Below, one piece after another: positions 1 through 5,885 of a stretch of DNA of 9,856 bases. Within the stretch, counting starts at the first letter, position 1. The number at the start of each line of letters is the position of its first letter. A model generated the notes under the pieces. It did no database searches, had not been told where the DNA came from, and saw only the letters and a list, made by a program, of their open reading frames with translations. Made by a program: the position numbers and the translations under genes. Source of the DNA: JAWLCG01 sp041687295 (GTDB lineage Bacteria; Planctomycetota; Phycisphaerae; SM23-33; FEN-1343); assembly GCA_041687295.1 (NCBI GenBank), contig JAWLCG010000181.1, positions 1 through 9,856 on the forward strand. Reading direction: 5' to 3'.

Positions 1-162
1 AGCAGTGCCAGCGATGCGATGGCCGGAAGTCTACCCCCCAGCGACGTTTTGCCTAGTGTTTTTCTCGGCCAGATGGGGACGGATTCTTTGATCGGCCCGC
101 CCGAGCCCCCGCCAGGGCGGTCCCGCGGGGCGATTGGGGCTTTCCCCCGGCCTGTCAGCGGG

Positions 163-168
163 TATACT
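163..168 (+). promoter_or_regulatory. Putative -10 box (TATACT) upstream of rubredoxin
   Basis: The hexamer TATACT differs from the consensus TATAAT at one position and stands out in GC-rich surroundings. It would place a transcription start near base 175, about 35 bases before the proposed rubredoxin start and 20 before its ribosome binding site. I see no convincing -35 hexamer at 16-18 bases spacing, so this is a weak promoter call. Bases 1-162 hold no gene I can identify; a + strand frame ending in a stop at 52-54 could be the tail of an upstream gene, but too little is in the window to tell. Confidence 0.35.
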
Positions 169-195
169 GGCGTGATTGCCCGAGAGGACCGCATT

Positions 196-202
196 GAGGA
201 GG
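196..202 (+). promoter_or_regulatory. Shine-Dalgarno GAGGAGG setting an ATC start
   Basis: GAGGAGG is a near-perfect complement to the end of 16S rRNA. It lies 7 bases before the ATC at 210, ideal spacing for initiation there. The only standard start codon nearby, GTG at 205, is too close (2 bases) and in the wrong frame. An in-frame TGA at 195-197 overlaps the left edge, so the rubredoxin frame cannot begin further upstream. Confidence 0.6.
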
Positions 203-209
203 CTGTGCC

Positions 210-371
210 ATCGAACGCTACATCTGCACACAGTGCGGCTACGTGTACGACCCGGAGCTGGGCGACCCGATGAACGACATCCCGGCCGGCACGGCCTTTG
301 ACGACCTGCCGCCCGAGTGGGTCTGCCCCATGTGCTACGCCACGCGCGACCTGTTCGACCCGCTGGACTAG
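210..371 (+). CDS. Rubredoxin, apparently with an ATC start codon
   Basis: This encodes a small cytoplasmic electron carrier with one iron bound by four cysteines. The 53-residue frame has CTQC followed by GY at residues 6-11, YDPELGDP at 13-20, and WVCPMC at 37-42. Cysteines 6, 9, 39 and 42 fall at the same positions as in classical rubredoxins, and the length is typical, so the protein is complete. The frame opens after a TGA at 195-197 and contains only GGA, GGC, TGT and GCC before ATC, so no ATG, GTG, TTG or CTG can start it. ATC sits where the family's initiator methionine belongs, with GAGGAGG 7 bases upstream. Either a rare AUC start is used or the base is an error or mutation from ATG. 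Tyr43 replaces the glycine that usually follows the second CPxC. The electron-transfer partner is not identifiable here. The product call is firm; the start is inferred. Confidence 0.88.
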   Translation: MERYICTQCGYVYDPELGDPMNDIPAGTAFDDLPPEWVCPMCYATRDLFDPLD

Positions 372-391
372 CAGCCCGCCGACGGGCTGCT
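370..391 (+). terminator. Hairpin overlapping the rubredoxin stop codon
   Basis: AGCAGCCCG (370-378) and CGGGCTGCT (383-391) form a perfect 9-base-pair stem with a CCGA loop. The left arm includes the last two bases of the rubredoxin stop codon. No T-run follows, so it is not a standard intrinsic terminator; it may slow transcription or protect the transcript's 3' end. It is followed at 393-413 by an AGCAGGAG direct repeat that supplies a possible ribosome binding site for a GTG at 414. Confidence 0.4.
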
Positions 392-518
392 GGAGCAGGA
401 GAGCAGGAGAGCAGTGGAACAGGAGAGCGTTCCCTTCGATCGCTTCTTCTTGGTCCTGACCTCCACACCCATGCCGCCGGGCCTCGCTTGGCGCGAGCCG
501 GCCTACGGACTGACGCGA

Positions 519-2360
519 ATGCAAAACCTGCTGGAACGCATGAAGGACGCCCCGCTGGTCTTTGACGGGGCGATGGGCACGATGCTGTACGAGGCGGGGG
601 TGTTCATCAACTCCTGCTACGATCAACTGTGCCTGACGAACCCGGCCCTGGTGACCGAGGTGTACCGCCAGTACGTCCAGGCGGGCGCCGACGTGATCAC
701 GACCAACAGTTTCGGGGCCAACCGGGTCCGCCTGCGGGCGTTCGGCCTGGGTGAGCAGGCCGGGCGGATCAACGAGCAGGCCGCCCGCCTCGCCCGCGCC
801 GAGGCCGGCGAGGAGGTCCTGGTGGCCGGCTCGGTCGGGCCCATCACCGAGCCGGGCCAGCTGCTGCTGGCCGAGCAGGCCGACGAGGCGCGGGCCGCCT
901 TCGCCGAGCAGATGACCGCCCTGGCCGCCGGCGGGGCCGACCTGATCCTGCTGGAGACCTTCAGCCACCTGGCCGAGCTGGAACTGGCGGCGGCTGTGGC
1001 CCGACAGACGCATCTGCCGGTTCTGGCGTGCTTCGCGGTGAACGAGCGGGGCGAATCCTCCGTGGGCGCCTCAGCCGACGCCCTCGCCGCTGCCCTGGAC
1101 GCCAACGATGACGTCGACGCGGTGGGCCTCAACTGCGGCAACGGACCGGCTGGGGCGTTCGAGGCCCTCCAGCACGTGCTGCCCCATACGGGCAAGCCCG
1201 TGGTCGTGATGCCCAACGCCGGCTTCCCCCGCGCCATCGGCGGGCGGATGCTCTACCTGACCAGCCCGGAGTACTTCACCGAGTACGCCAAGCGGTTCAT
1301 CGAGATGGGCGTCCGCGGCGTGGGCGGCTGCTGCGGCACGACGCCCGAGCACATCCGCGTGATGGCCAAGGCCGTCCGCACCCTCTCCGGCGTCAAGCGG
1401 CACATCGAGATCCAGCCCGTCGAGGCCCCGGCGGCCGAGGTCGCCGTCGTGCCCGTCGCCGACAAGAGCCGCCTGGCCGCCCGCCTCGCCGCCGGCCAGC
1501 GGGTCACCAGCGTCGAGCTGCTGCCGCCCCGCTCGTGGGACATGTCGGCCCTGCTGGACAAGGCCCGCGCCTGCGCGAAAGCCGGCGTCGACGCGATCAA
1601 CATCCCTGACGGGCCCCGCGCCAGCGCGCGCATCAGCCCGATGATCGCCGCCCTGGCCATCGAGCGCGAGGCCGGCATCGAGGCCGTCCTGCACTACTGC
1701 TGCCGCGACCGCAACCTCATCGGCATGCAGTCGGACCTGCTGGGCGGCTACGCGGCCGGCCTGCGCAACTACCTCATCATCACCGGCGACCCGCCCAAGC
1801 TGGGCGACTACCCCGACGTGACGGGCGTCTTCGACGTCGACGCCATTGGCCTGACCCGCGTGGCCAGCCACCTCAACCACGGGCGCGACATCGGCGGCAA
1901 CCCGGTCGACCCGCCCACGGGCATCTTCATCGGCGTGGGGGCCAACCCCTGCGCGGTCGACCTCGAGCGCGAGCTGGAGCGCTACGCCCACAAGCTCGAG
2001 GCCGGCGCCGAGTTCGCCATCACCCAGCCGGTCTTCGACGTCGAGGCCCTGCTGGGCTTTCTGGACCGCGTGGCGGCGTTCGACCGGCAGATCCCGGTCA
2101 TCGCCGGCGTCTGGCCGCTGCTGAGCTACCGCAACGCCGAGTTCATGAACAACGAGGTCCCCGGCGTGGTCGTGCCCCCCGAGACCCTCGAACGGATGCG
2201 GGGCTGTCAGACCAAAGAGGCCGGCCGGGCCGAGGGCATCGCCATCGCCCGCGATACCCTCGCCGCCATCGCCCCCCACGTCGCCGGCTTCCAGGTCTCC
2301 GCCCCCCTGGGCAACGTCCCCATCGCCCTGGAGGTCCTCGAAGGCTGGACCGGCGCGTAG
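519..2360 (+). CDS. yitJ: Bifunctional homocysteine S-methyltransferase / methylenetetrahydrofolate reductase
   Basis: This is a cytoplasmic enzyme of methionine and one-carbon metabolism. The N-terminal half (about residues 1-290) is a zinc-dependent homocysteine methyltransferase: it has FDGAMGTMLY near residue 15, GLNC with Cys206, and GGCCGT with Cys271-Cys272, the three family zinc ligands. The C-terminal half (about 315-610) is a MetF-type methylenetetrahydrofolate reductase, with SVELLPPRSWDM, NIPDGPRAS, LHYCCRDRN, ITGDPPK and ITQPVFD. At 613 residues it matches the size of Bacillus YitJ-type fusions. I chose ATG 519 because MQNLLERMKDAPLVFDGAMG aligns with the family N-terminus. A GTG at 414 with AGGAG five bases before it would add 35 residues I do not recognise, and the ribosome site at 519 is weak, so the start is less certain than the product. 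It lies downstream of rubredoxin with no obvious functional link. Confidence 0.93.
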   Translation: MQNLLERMKDAPLVFDGAMGTMLYEAGVFINSCYDQLCLTNPALVTEVYRQYVQAGADVITTNSFGANRVRLRAFGLGEQAGRINEQAARLARAEAGEEVLVAGSVGPITEPGQLLLAEQADEARAAFAEQMTALAAGGADLILLETFSHLAELELAAAVARQTHLPVLACFAVNERGESSVGASADALAAALDANDDVDAVGLNCGNGPAGAFEALQHVLPHTGKPVVVMPNAGFPRAIGGRMLYLTSPEYFTEYAKRFIEMGVRGVGGCCGTTPEHIRVMAKAVRTLSGVKRHIEIQPVEAPAAEVAVVPVADKSRLAARLAAGQRVTSVELLPPRSWDMSALLDKARACAKAGVDAINIPDGPRASARISPMIAALAIEREAGIEAVLHYCCRDRNLIGMQSDLLGGYAAGLRNYLIITGDPPKLGDYPDVTGVFDVDAIGLTRVASHLNHGRDIGGNPVDPPTGIFIGVGANPCAVDLERELERYAHKLEAGAEFAITQPVFDVEALLGFLDRVAAFDRQIPVIAGVWPLLSYRNAEFMNNEVPGVVVPPETLERMRGCQTKEAGRAEGIAIARDTLAAIAPHVAGFQVSAPLGNVPIALEVLEGWTGA

Positions 2361-2383
2361 TCGATGGTGGACAGGGCCGCCGC

Positions 2384-2643
2384 GCAGTATGGAGTGCGGC
2401 GAGAATCGCCGCTTTGGCTGGGTCTCTCGCAGGGAAAGGCAAACCGCTCGGGTGCCGTGGCTGCGCCGTTTGCCGCCACGTCTTTCCACGCTCGACGGCA
2501 CGCAGAACCGCTCGCTTCGCTCGCGAACCTACGTGCCCTACGTTCTGGGTGGGGTGCGTGATGGGGAGCTCAGCCCCAGCCGGACTGCGTCCGGCCTACA
2601 AGAGCAAACCAAAGCGGCGTCAAGCCGCCGCACTCCATACTGC
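2384..2643. repeat. 260-base structure with inverted terminal hairpin repeats
   Basis: The ends match in inverted orientation. An 18-base block (2384-2401 and 2626-2643) and an 11-base block just inside (2407-2417 and 2609-2619) are perfect complements, separated by 5 or 6 unmatched bases. Each arm can also fold on itself through GCGGCG and CGCCGC, so both arms are hairpins whose loops differ (AGAAT against GCTTGA). The interior has further hairpins: CGTGGC/GCCACG (2456-2461 and 2475-2480) and GCCGGA/TCCGGC (2579-2584 and 2590-2595). There is no convincing gene, and I see no target-site duplication. It fills most of the gap between the methyltransferase and rimO. It resembles a paired REP (REPIN) or a small non-autonomous element; which is unknown. 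Confidence 0.7.
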
Positions 2644-2682
2644 CCCAGAACCCCTCTCTCCGCCTTCGCGTACCAACCAGCA

Positions 2683-2713
2683 CCCGGCCTACGTAGCTAC
2701 TGGCGTAGCCGGG
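2683..2713. repeat. Imperfect hairpin upstream of rimO
   Basis: CCCGGCCTACG (2683-2693) pairs with CGTAGCCGGG (2704-2713) with one bulged base and a 10-base loop. It shares the GGCC/CCCGG and GTAG elements of the repeats at 8246-8294 and 9121-9147, so it may be a degenerate relative. It ends 25 bases before the rimO start and would lie in a rimO leader if transcription starts upstream of it. Confidence 0.45.
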
Positions 2714-2738
2714 CTGCCCGCACTATCATGGAGCGTCT

Positions 2739-4082
2739 ATGCCTTCCGCCCTGCCCGAGAATCCGGCGGTGGCCCTGGTGTCGCTGGGCTGCCCGAAGAA
2801 CCTGGTCGACAGCGAACGGCTGCTGGCGCTGCTGGCCGAGGCCGGCTGCCTGGTCGGGGCCGAGCTGGAGGACGCCGACGTCGTGCTGATCAACACGTGC
2901 GGCTTCATCGGCCCGGCCCGGGACGAGTCGCACCAGGTGATCGCCGAGGCCGTCCAGCTCAAGGACCGCGGCCAGCTGGCCCGCATCGTGGTGGCCGGCT
3001 GCCTCGCCCAACGCGACGGGGCGGACCTGCGCCGCGCCCAGCCGGGCATCGACGCGGTGGTCGGCGTCAATGACCGCGAGGCCATCGTCCAGGCCGTCCT
3101 GGGCGAGGGGGCCTTCGAAGCCGTCCACCCCTTCGCCGGCCAGCCCATCGCCGACGACCGGGGCCGACTCCGCCTGACGCTGGGGCACACGGCCTACCTC
3201 CGCATCAGCGAGGGCTGCAGCCGGGCGTGTGCGTTCTGCACCATCCCGGCCATCCGCGGGCCCTTCCGCTCCAAGCCGGCCGGGCAGGTCCTCGCCGAGG
3301 CGGCCGAGCTGATCGCCGACGGCGCCCTGGAGCTCAACCTCATCGGCCAGGACCTCACCGCCTATGGCCGAGACCTGCCCGACGGGCCCGACCTGCCGGG
3401 CCTGCTGCGGCAACTCGACGCCCTGGACGGCGCCCGCTGGATCCGCCTGCTGTACGCCTACCCCAGCGGCGTGACGGACGACCTGATGGACGCCATGGCC
3501 CAGTGTGCCCACGTGGTGCCCTACCTGGACATCCCGCTGCAGCACGTGGCCGACGGGGTTCTGCGGGCCATGCGGCGGGGCGTGACGGGGGCCCAGACGC
3601 GGGCCCTGATCGATCGGCTGCGGCAGCGGGTGCCCGGCATCGCGCTGCGGACGACCTTCATCGTGGGCTTTCCCGGCGAGACGCAGGCGGATTTCGAGCA
3701 GTTGCTGGCCTTCGTGCAGCAGTTCCGGTTTGACGCAGCCGGCGTCTTCGAGTACTCCAGTGAACCCGGCACGCCCGCGGCCGAGCTGCCCGACGCCGTC
3801 GAGCCGGCCGAGAAGGCCCGCCGCCGCGAGGCGCTGATGCTGGCCCAGCAGGAGATCGCCTTCGCCGCCAACGCCGCCCGCCAGGGCCAGCCGCTCGACG
3901 TGCTGGTCGAGGGCGACGACGAGGACGGCCAGTGCATCGCCCGCCACGCCGGCCAGGCGCCCGAGGTCGACAGCGTCTGCCTGCTGACGAGCGGCCGAAA
4001 GGCCGGGCGGATCGTGCCGGCCACCGTCGTCGGCCACGACGGCTACGACCTGATTGTCCGGCCGGGGAGGGCCGGGCGGTAG
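2739..4082 (+). CDS. rimO: Ribosomal protein S12 methylthiotransferase RimO
   Basis: This radical-SAM enzyme adds a methylthio group to a conserved aspartate of ribosomal protein S12. The 447-residue product has the three-part layout of the family. The N-terminal domain carries SLGCPKNLVDSE (Cys18), INTCGFI (Cys54) and VAGCLAQ (Cys88), which hold one iron-sulphur cluster. The radical-SAM core has GCSRACAFCTIP with Cys160, Cys164 and Cys167 for the SAM-binding cluster, then LYAYPSG (238-244), DIPLQH (264-269) and TTFIVGFPGET (305-315). A short TRAM-like RNA/protein-binding domain fills about residues 375-445. CGFI and the S12-type DIPLQH stretch favour RimO over the tRNA enzyme MiaB. ATG 2739 follows GGAG (2730-2733) by five bases. 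pgsA and pgpA follow on the same strand; rimO-pgsA adjacency is known in other bacteria. Confidence 0.96.
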   Translation: MPSALPENPAVALVSLGCPKNLVDSERLLALLAEAGCLVGAELEDADVVLINTCGFIGPARDESHQVIAEAVQLKDRGQLARIVVAGCLAQRDGADLRRAQPGIDAVVGVNDREAIVQAVLGEGAFEAVHPFAGQPIADDRGRLRLTLGHTAYLRISEGCSRACAFCTIPAIRGPFRSKPAGQVLAEAAELIADGALELNLIGQDLTAYGRDLPDGPDLPGLLRQLDALDGARWIRLLYAYPSGVTDDLMDAMAQCAHVVPYLDIPLQHVADGVLRAMRRGVTGAQTRALIDRLRQRVPGIALRTTFIVGFPGETQADFEQLLAFVQQFRFDAAGVFEYSSEPGTPAAELPDAVEPAEKARRREALMLAQQEIAFAANAARQGQPLDVLVEGDDEDGQCIARHAGQAPEVDSVCLLTSGRKAGRIVPATVVGHDGYDLIVRPGRAGR

Positions 4083-4083
4083 A

Positions 4084-4142
4084 GCGTCAACGCGTCACTG
4101 CGTCGATTCAGTGACGCGGTGACGCAGCGACGCAGTGACGAG
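4084..4142. repeat. Palindromic 8-base-period repeat between rimO and pgsA
   Basis: Three 8-base units of GCGTC type (4084-4107: GCGTCAAC, GCGTCACT, GCGTCGAT) are followed by four inverted units (4111-4142: GTGACGCG, GTGACGCA, GCGACGCA, GTGACGAG). Two competing hairpins are possible: CGCGTCACTG (4091-4100) with CAGTGACGCG (4109-4118), 10 pairs and an 8-base loop; or CGTCACTGCGTCG (4093-4105) with its exact complement at 4128-4140, 13 pairs and a 22-base loop. It begins two bases after the rimO stop. No T-run follows, so it may be a transcript-stabilising or pausing structure rather than a terminator. Confidence 0.75.
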
Positions 4143-4215
4143 GCAGACGGACAGGCGTTTCGGACGCCGGCGCGGTCCCTCGCCAAGACAGGGCCTTACC
4201 GAGGCTTCAGCCCCC

Positions 4216-4884
4216 ATGAACTGGCAACTGCCGAACCAACTGACCGTCTCCCGCCTGGCCGCCAGCGTGGTGTTTTTCACGGTGCTGGCCCTGGTCGAGC
4301 TGGGCACGCCGGCGGCGACCTGGCTGCTGATGAGCGGCTTCGTCATCTACATCCTCGCCGGCATCACCGACGTGCTGGATGGGTACTTCGCCCGCAAGTG
4401 GAACATCGCCAGCGCCTTCGGGCGCATCGCCGACCCGATCGTCGACAAGGTGATCGTCTGCGGCGGCTTTGTGCTGCTGGCGGGGGCGAATTTCTCGTTC
4501 GCCGCAGCCGGCATGCCCGGGGCGCCGGGCGAGTTGGAGGCCTCGCTGCCAACCTGGCTGACCGGCGGCATGGCCACCGGCGTGCAGCCCTGGATGGTCG
4601 TGGTCCTGCTGGCGAGGGAGTTCGTCATTTCCGCCATCCGCGGCTACAGCGAGAGCCAGGGCCTGAAGTTCCCCGCCACGCCGGCCGGCAAGATCAAGAT
4701 GGCCGTCCAGTCCGTCGCCCTGTGCACGATCCTGTTCCAGCTGGCGATGGTGCCGTCGGCCACCTGGGCGGTCGCGCTGAAGCTGGCGATGGTCTGGCTC
4801 ACGGTGATCGTGACGGTCCTCAGCGCCCTGGTCTACGTCCACCGCGCCCGGTCGCTGTTCCGCAGCGACGCCCAACCGGAGTAG
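4216..4884 (+). CDS. pgsA: CDP-diacylglycerol-glycerol-3-phosphate 3-phosphatidyltransferase
   Basis: This is an inner-membrane enzyme that joins CDP-diacylglycerol and glycerol-3-phosphate to give phosphatidylglycerophosphate, the committed step to phosphatidylglycerol. The 222-residue product opens with NWQLPNQLTVSRLA, typical of the family. It carries the complete CDP-alcohol phosphotransferase signature D-x2-DG-x2-AR-x8-G-x3-D-x3-D, with Asp52, Asp55, Gly56, Ala59, Arg60, Gly69, Asp73 and Asp77. AREFVISAIRG and GKIKM follow later, and several hydrophobic stretches look like membrane helices. I prefer ATG 4216 (GAGG at 4201-4204) to an in-frame ATG at 4135, because the latter lies inside the palindromic repeat and adds 27 non-family residues. 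A loop at about residues 95-125 (AGMPGAPGELEASLPTWL) looks like a lineage-specific insertion. pgpA starts four bases after the stop. Confidence 0.95.
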   Translation: MNWQLPNQLTVSRLAASVVFFTVLALVELGTPAATWLLMSGFVIYILAGITDVLDGYFARKWNIASAFGRIADPIVDKVIVCGGFVLLAGANFSFAAAGMPGAPGELEASLPTWLTGGMATGVQPWMVVVLLAREFVISAIRGYSESQGLKFPATPAGKIKMAVQSVALCTILFQLAMVPSATWAVALKLAMVWLTVIVTVLSALVYVHRARSLFRSDAQPE

Positions 4885-4888
4885 CCCC

Positions 4889-5470
4889 TTGCCCGAGAAC
4901 ACCAAACCGCACACGCACGTGCCCGAGCCGCCGCCGCCCCTGCCGCCCCTGCCGTCCATGCAGCCCCGCGCGGGCCTGCGGGACGTGCGGTGGTGGACGA
5001 TGACGGGCCTGGGCACCGGGGCCCTGCCGGTGATGCCGGGCACGTGGGGCTCGGCCTTCGTCGTGGTGGTCTACGCGATCCTGGCGTTCCCGCCGGTCGC
5101 GTCGGCCTGGCCGTTGGCGGTGGTGCTGGCGGGGGTGGCGCTGGTCAGCACGGTGCTGTGCGTCGCCCTGGGCGGCTGGGCTGAGCGGTTCTGGGGCCAG
5201 AAGGACCCCGGGGCGGTCAACCTCGACGAGTTCGCCGGCCAGGCCATCGCCCTGATCGGCCTGCCGATGGCGACCGGCTGGGCGACGCTGGTGGTGGTGG
5301 CGGCGACGGCGTTCGTGGCCTTCCGAGTCCTGGACATCATCAAGCCCTTCCCCGCCGACCGACTGCAGCGCCTGCCGCGTGGCTGGGGCATCGCCGTCGA
5401 CGACCTGATCGCCGGCGTCTACGCCAACATTCTCTGCCAGCTCTTCCTTCGGCTGGTGGTGGGCCTGTAG
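4889..5470 (+). CDS. pgpA: Phosphatidylglycerophosphatase A
   Basis: This removes the phosphate from phosphatidylglycerophosphate, the product of the preceding gene, to give phosphatidylglycerol. The 193-residue membrane protein has the family hallmarks: TGLGTGALPVMPGTWGS (PGTWGS at 50-55), KDPGAVNLDEFAGQ with Asp113-Glu114, FRVLDIIKPFP (145-155) and RGWGIAVDDLIAGVYAN with Asp171-Asp172. The start is TTG 4889: GGAG at 4878-4881, just before the pgsA stop codon, lies 7 bases upstream, so the two genes look translationally linked. An ATG at 4958 would remove a proline-rich N-terminal tail (residues 13-22) but has no ribosome site. The tail is unusual for the family. A small hairpin (GGGCC 5461-5465 / GGCCC 5470-5474) spans the stop codon. 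Confidence 0.93.
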   Translation: MPENTKPHTHVPEPPPPLPPLPSMQPRAGLRDVRWWTMTGLGTGALPVMPGTWGSAFVVVVYAILAFPPVASAWPLAVVLAGVALVSTVLCVALGGWAERFWGQKDPGAVNLDEFAGQAIALIGLPMATGWATLVVVAATAFVAFRVLDIIKPFPADRLQRLPRGWGIAVDDLIAGVYANILCQLFLRLVVGL

Positions 5471-5546
5471 GCCCGTTGGCCGATCGCCGGGTCGGCTGGT
5501 ACAGGCGACCTGCCTGATCCGCCCTTGATCTGCCTTTCCGCGAGCC

Positions 5547-5690
5547 CTATACCGTCTGCCCATCGGACGTGCGGGTGCGTTGTGTCGCGCCGGGAACGGC
5601 CCGCCCCGATGCCCACGGATGGCAATCCGTGGGCTTGGGCCGACCCCAGCTTGCGGACCCGCAGGCGCAATCGGCAGATGGTCTATATAG
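5547..5690 (+). repeat. Nested-hairpin dispersed element, copy A
   Basis: Three stems nest within about 140 bases. The outer stem pairs ACCGTCTGCC (5551-5560) with GGCAGATGGT (5673-5682), extended by CTAT (5547-5550) with ATAG (5687-5690) across a 4-base bulge. The middle stem pairs TGCGGGT (5570-5576) with ACCCGCA (5657-5663). The inner stem pairs GCCCACGGAT (5611-5620) with ATCCGTGGGC (5625-5634). Copies B and C at 8341-8615 share the same layout. The element sits 77 bases downstream of pgpA. The whole gap 5471-5885 has no credible gene; besides this element it holds the palindrome at 5773-5788 and short hairpins (5502-5516). Confidence 0.75.
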
Positions 5691-5772
5691 CCGAGCCCCT
5701 GCCCGGCCGGCGACGAACCCCCGGGGCGGCCGAGAGGTAATAGGGACGGACAGGGATCGCCCCCCGGCAGGA

Positions 5773-5788
5773 TGCGGTCTTGACCGCA
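5773..5788. promoter_or_regulatory. Palindrome upstream of the histidine kinase gene
   Basis: TGCGGTC and GACCGCA form a perfect 7-base inverted repeat with a TT centre, about 100 bases before the kinase start. The size and symmetry suit a dimeric regulator's operator, or it may be one more short hairpin of this repeat-rich gap. A second hairpin, GGGACGG (5802-5808) with CCGTCCC (5820-5826), lies just downstream. I see no clear promoter hexamers, so the operator reading is speculative. Confidence 0.25.
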
Positions 5789-5885
5789 GGGCGGCCTGGA
5801 GGGGACGGGCCGGCAGAATCCGTCCCGGATTGATCTCAGGATTGACGGGCGCCCGGTCGATACCCGGAAAAGGGGCCTTGCGGAT

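Noticed and set aside
19..273. An 84-codon open frame upstream of rubredoxin
   Set aside because: It overlaps the rubredoxin gene in another frame, has no family resemblance and spans the putative promoter.
372..391. Intrinsic terminator with T-tract
   Set aside because: The hairpin is strong but is followed by purines rather than a run of T, so only a weak structural terminator call is kept.
1071..2501. A 476-codon open frame on the - strand
   Set aside because: It is antisense to the methyltransferase-reductase and made of G, A, D and V-rich low-complexity sequence; the + strand product is unambiguous.
2384..2643. Insertion sequence with transposase
   Set aside because: The terminal inverted repeats suggested one, but the interior is only about 180 bases with no open frame of transposase type and no target-site duplication.
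2389..2889. Open frames across the gap before rimO
   Set aside because: They consist of translated repeat arms running into the rimO gene in the wrong frame; the arginine- and proline-rich sequence has no domain.
2697..4037. A 446-codon open frame on the - strand
   Set aside because: It is antisense to rimO, which has every family motif; the - strand translation shows no domain.
4135..4215. An N-terminal extension of PgsA from ATG 4135
   Set aside because: The codons lie partly in the palindromic repeat, are arginine-rich and precede the conserved family start at 4216.
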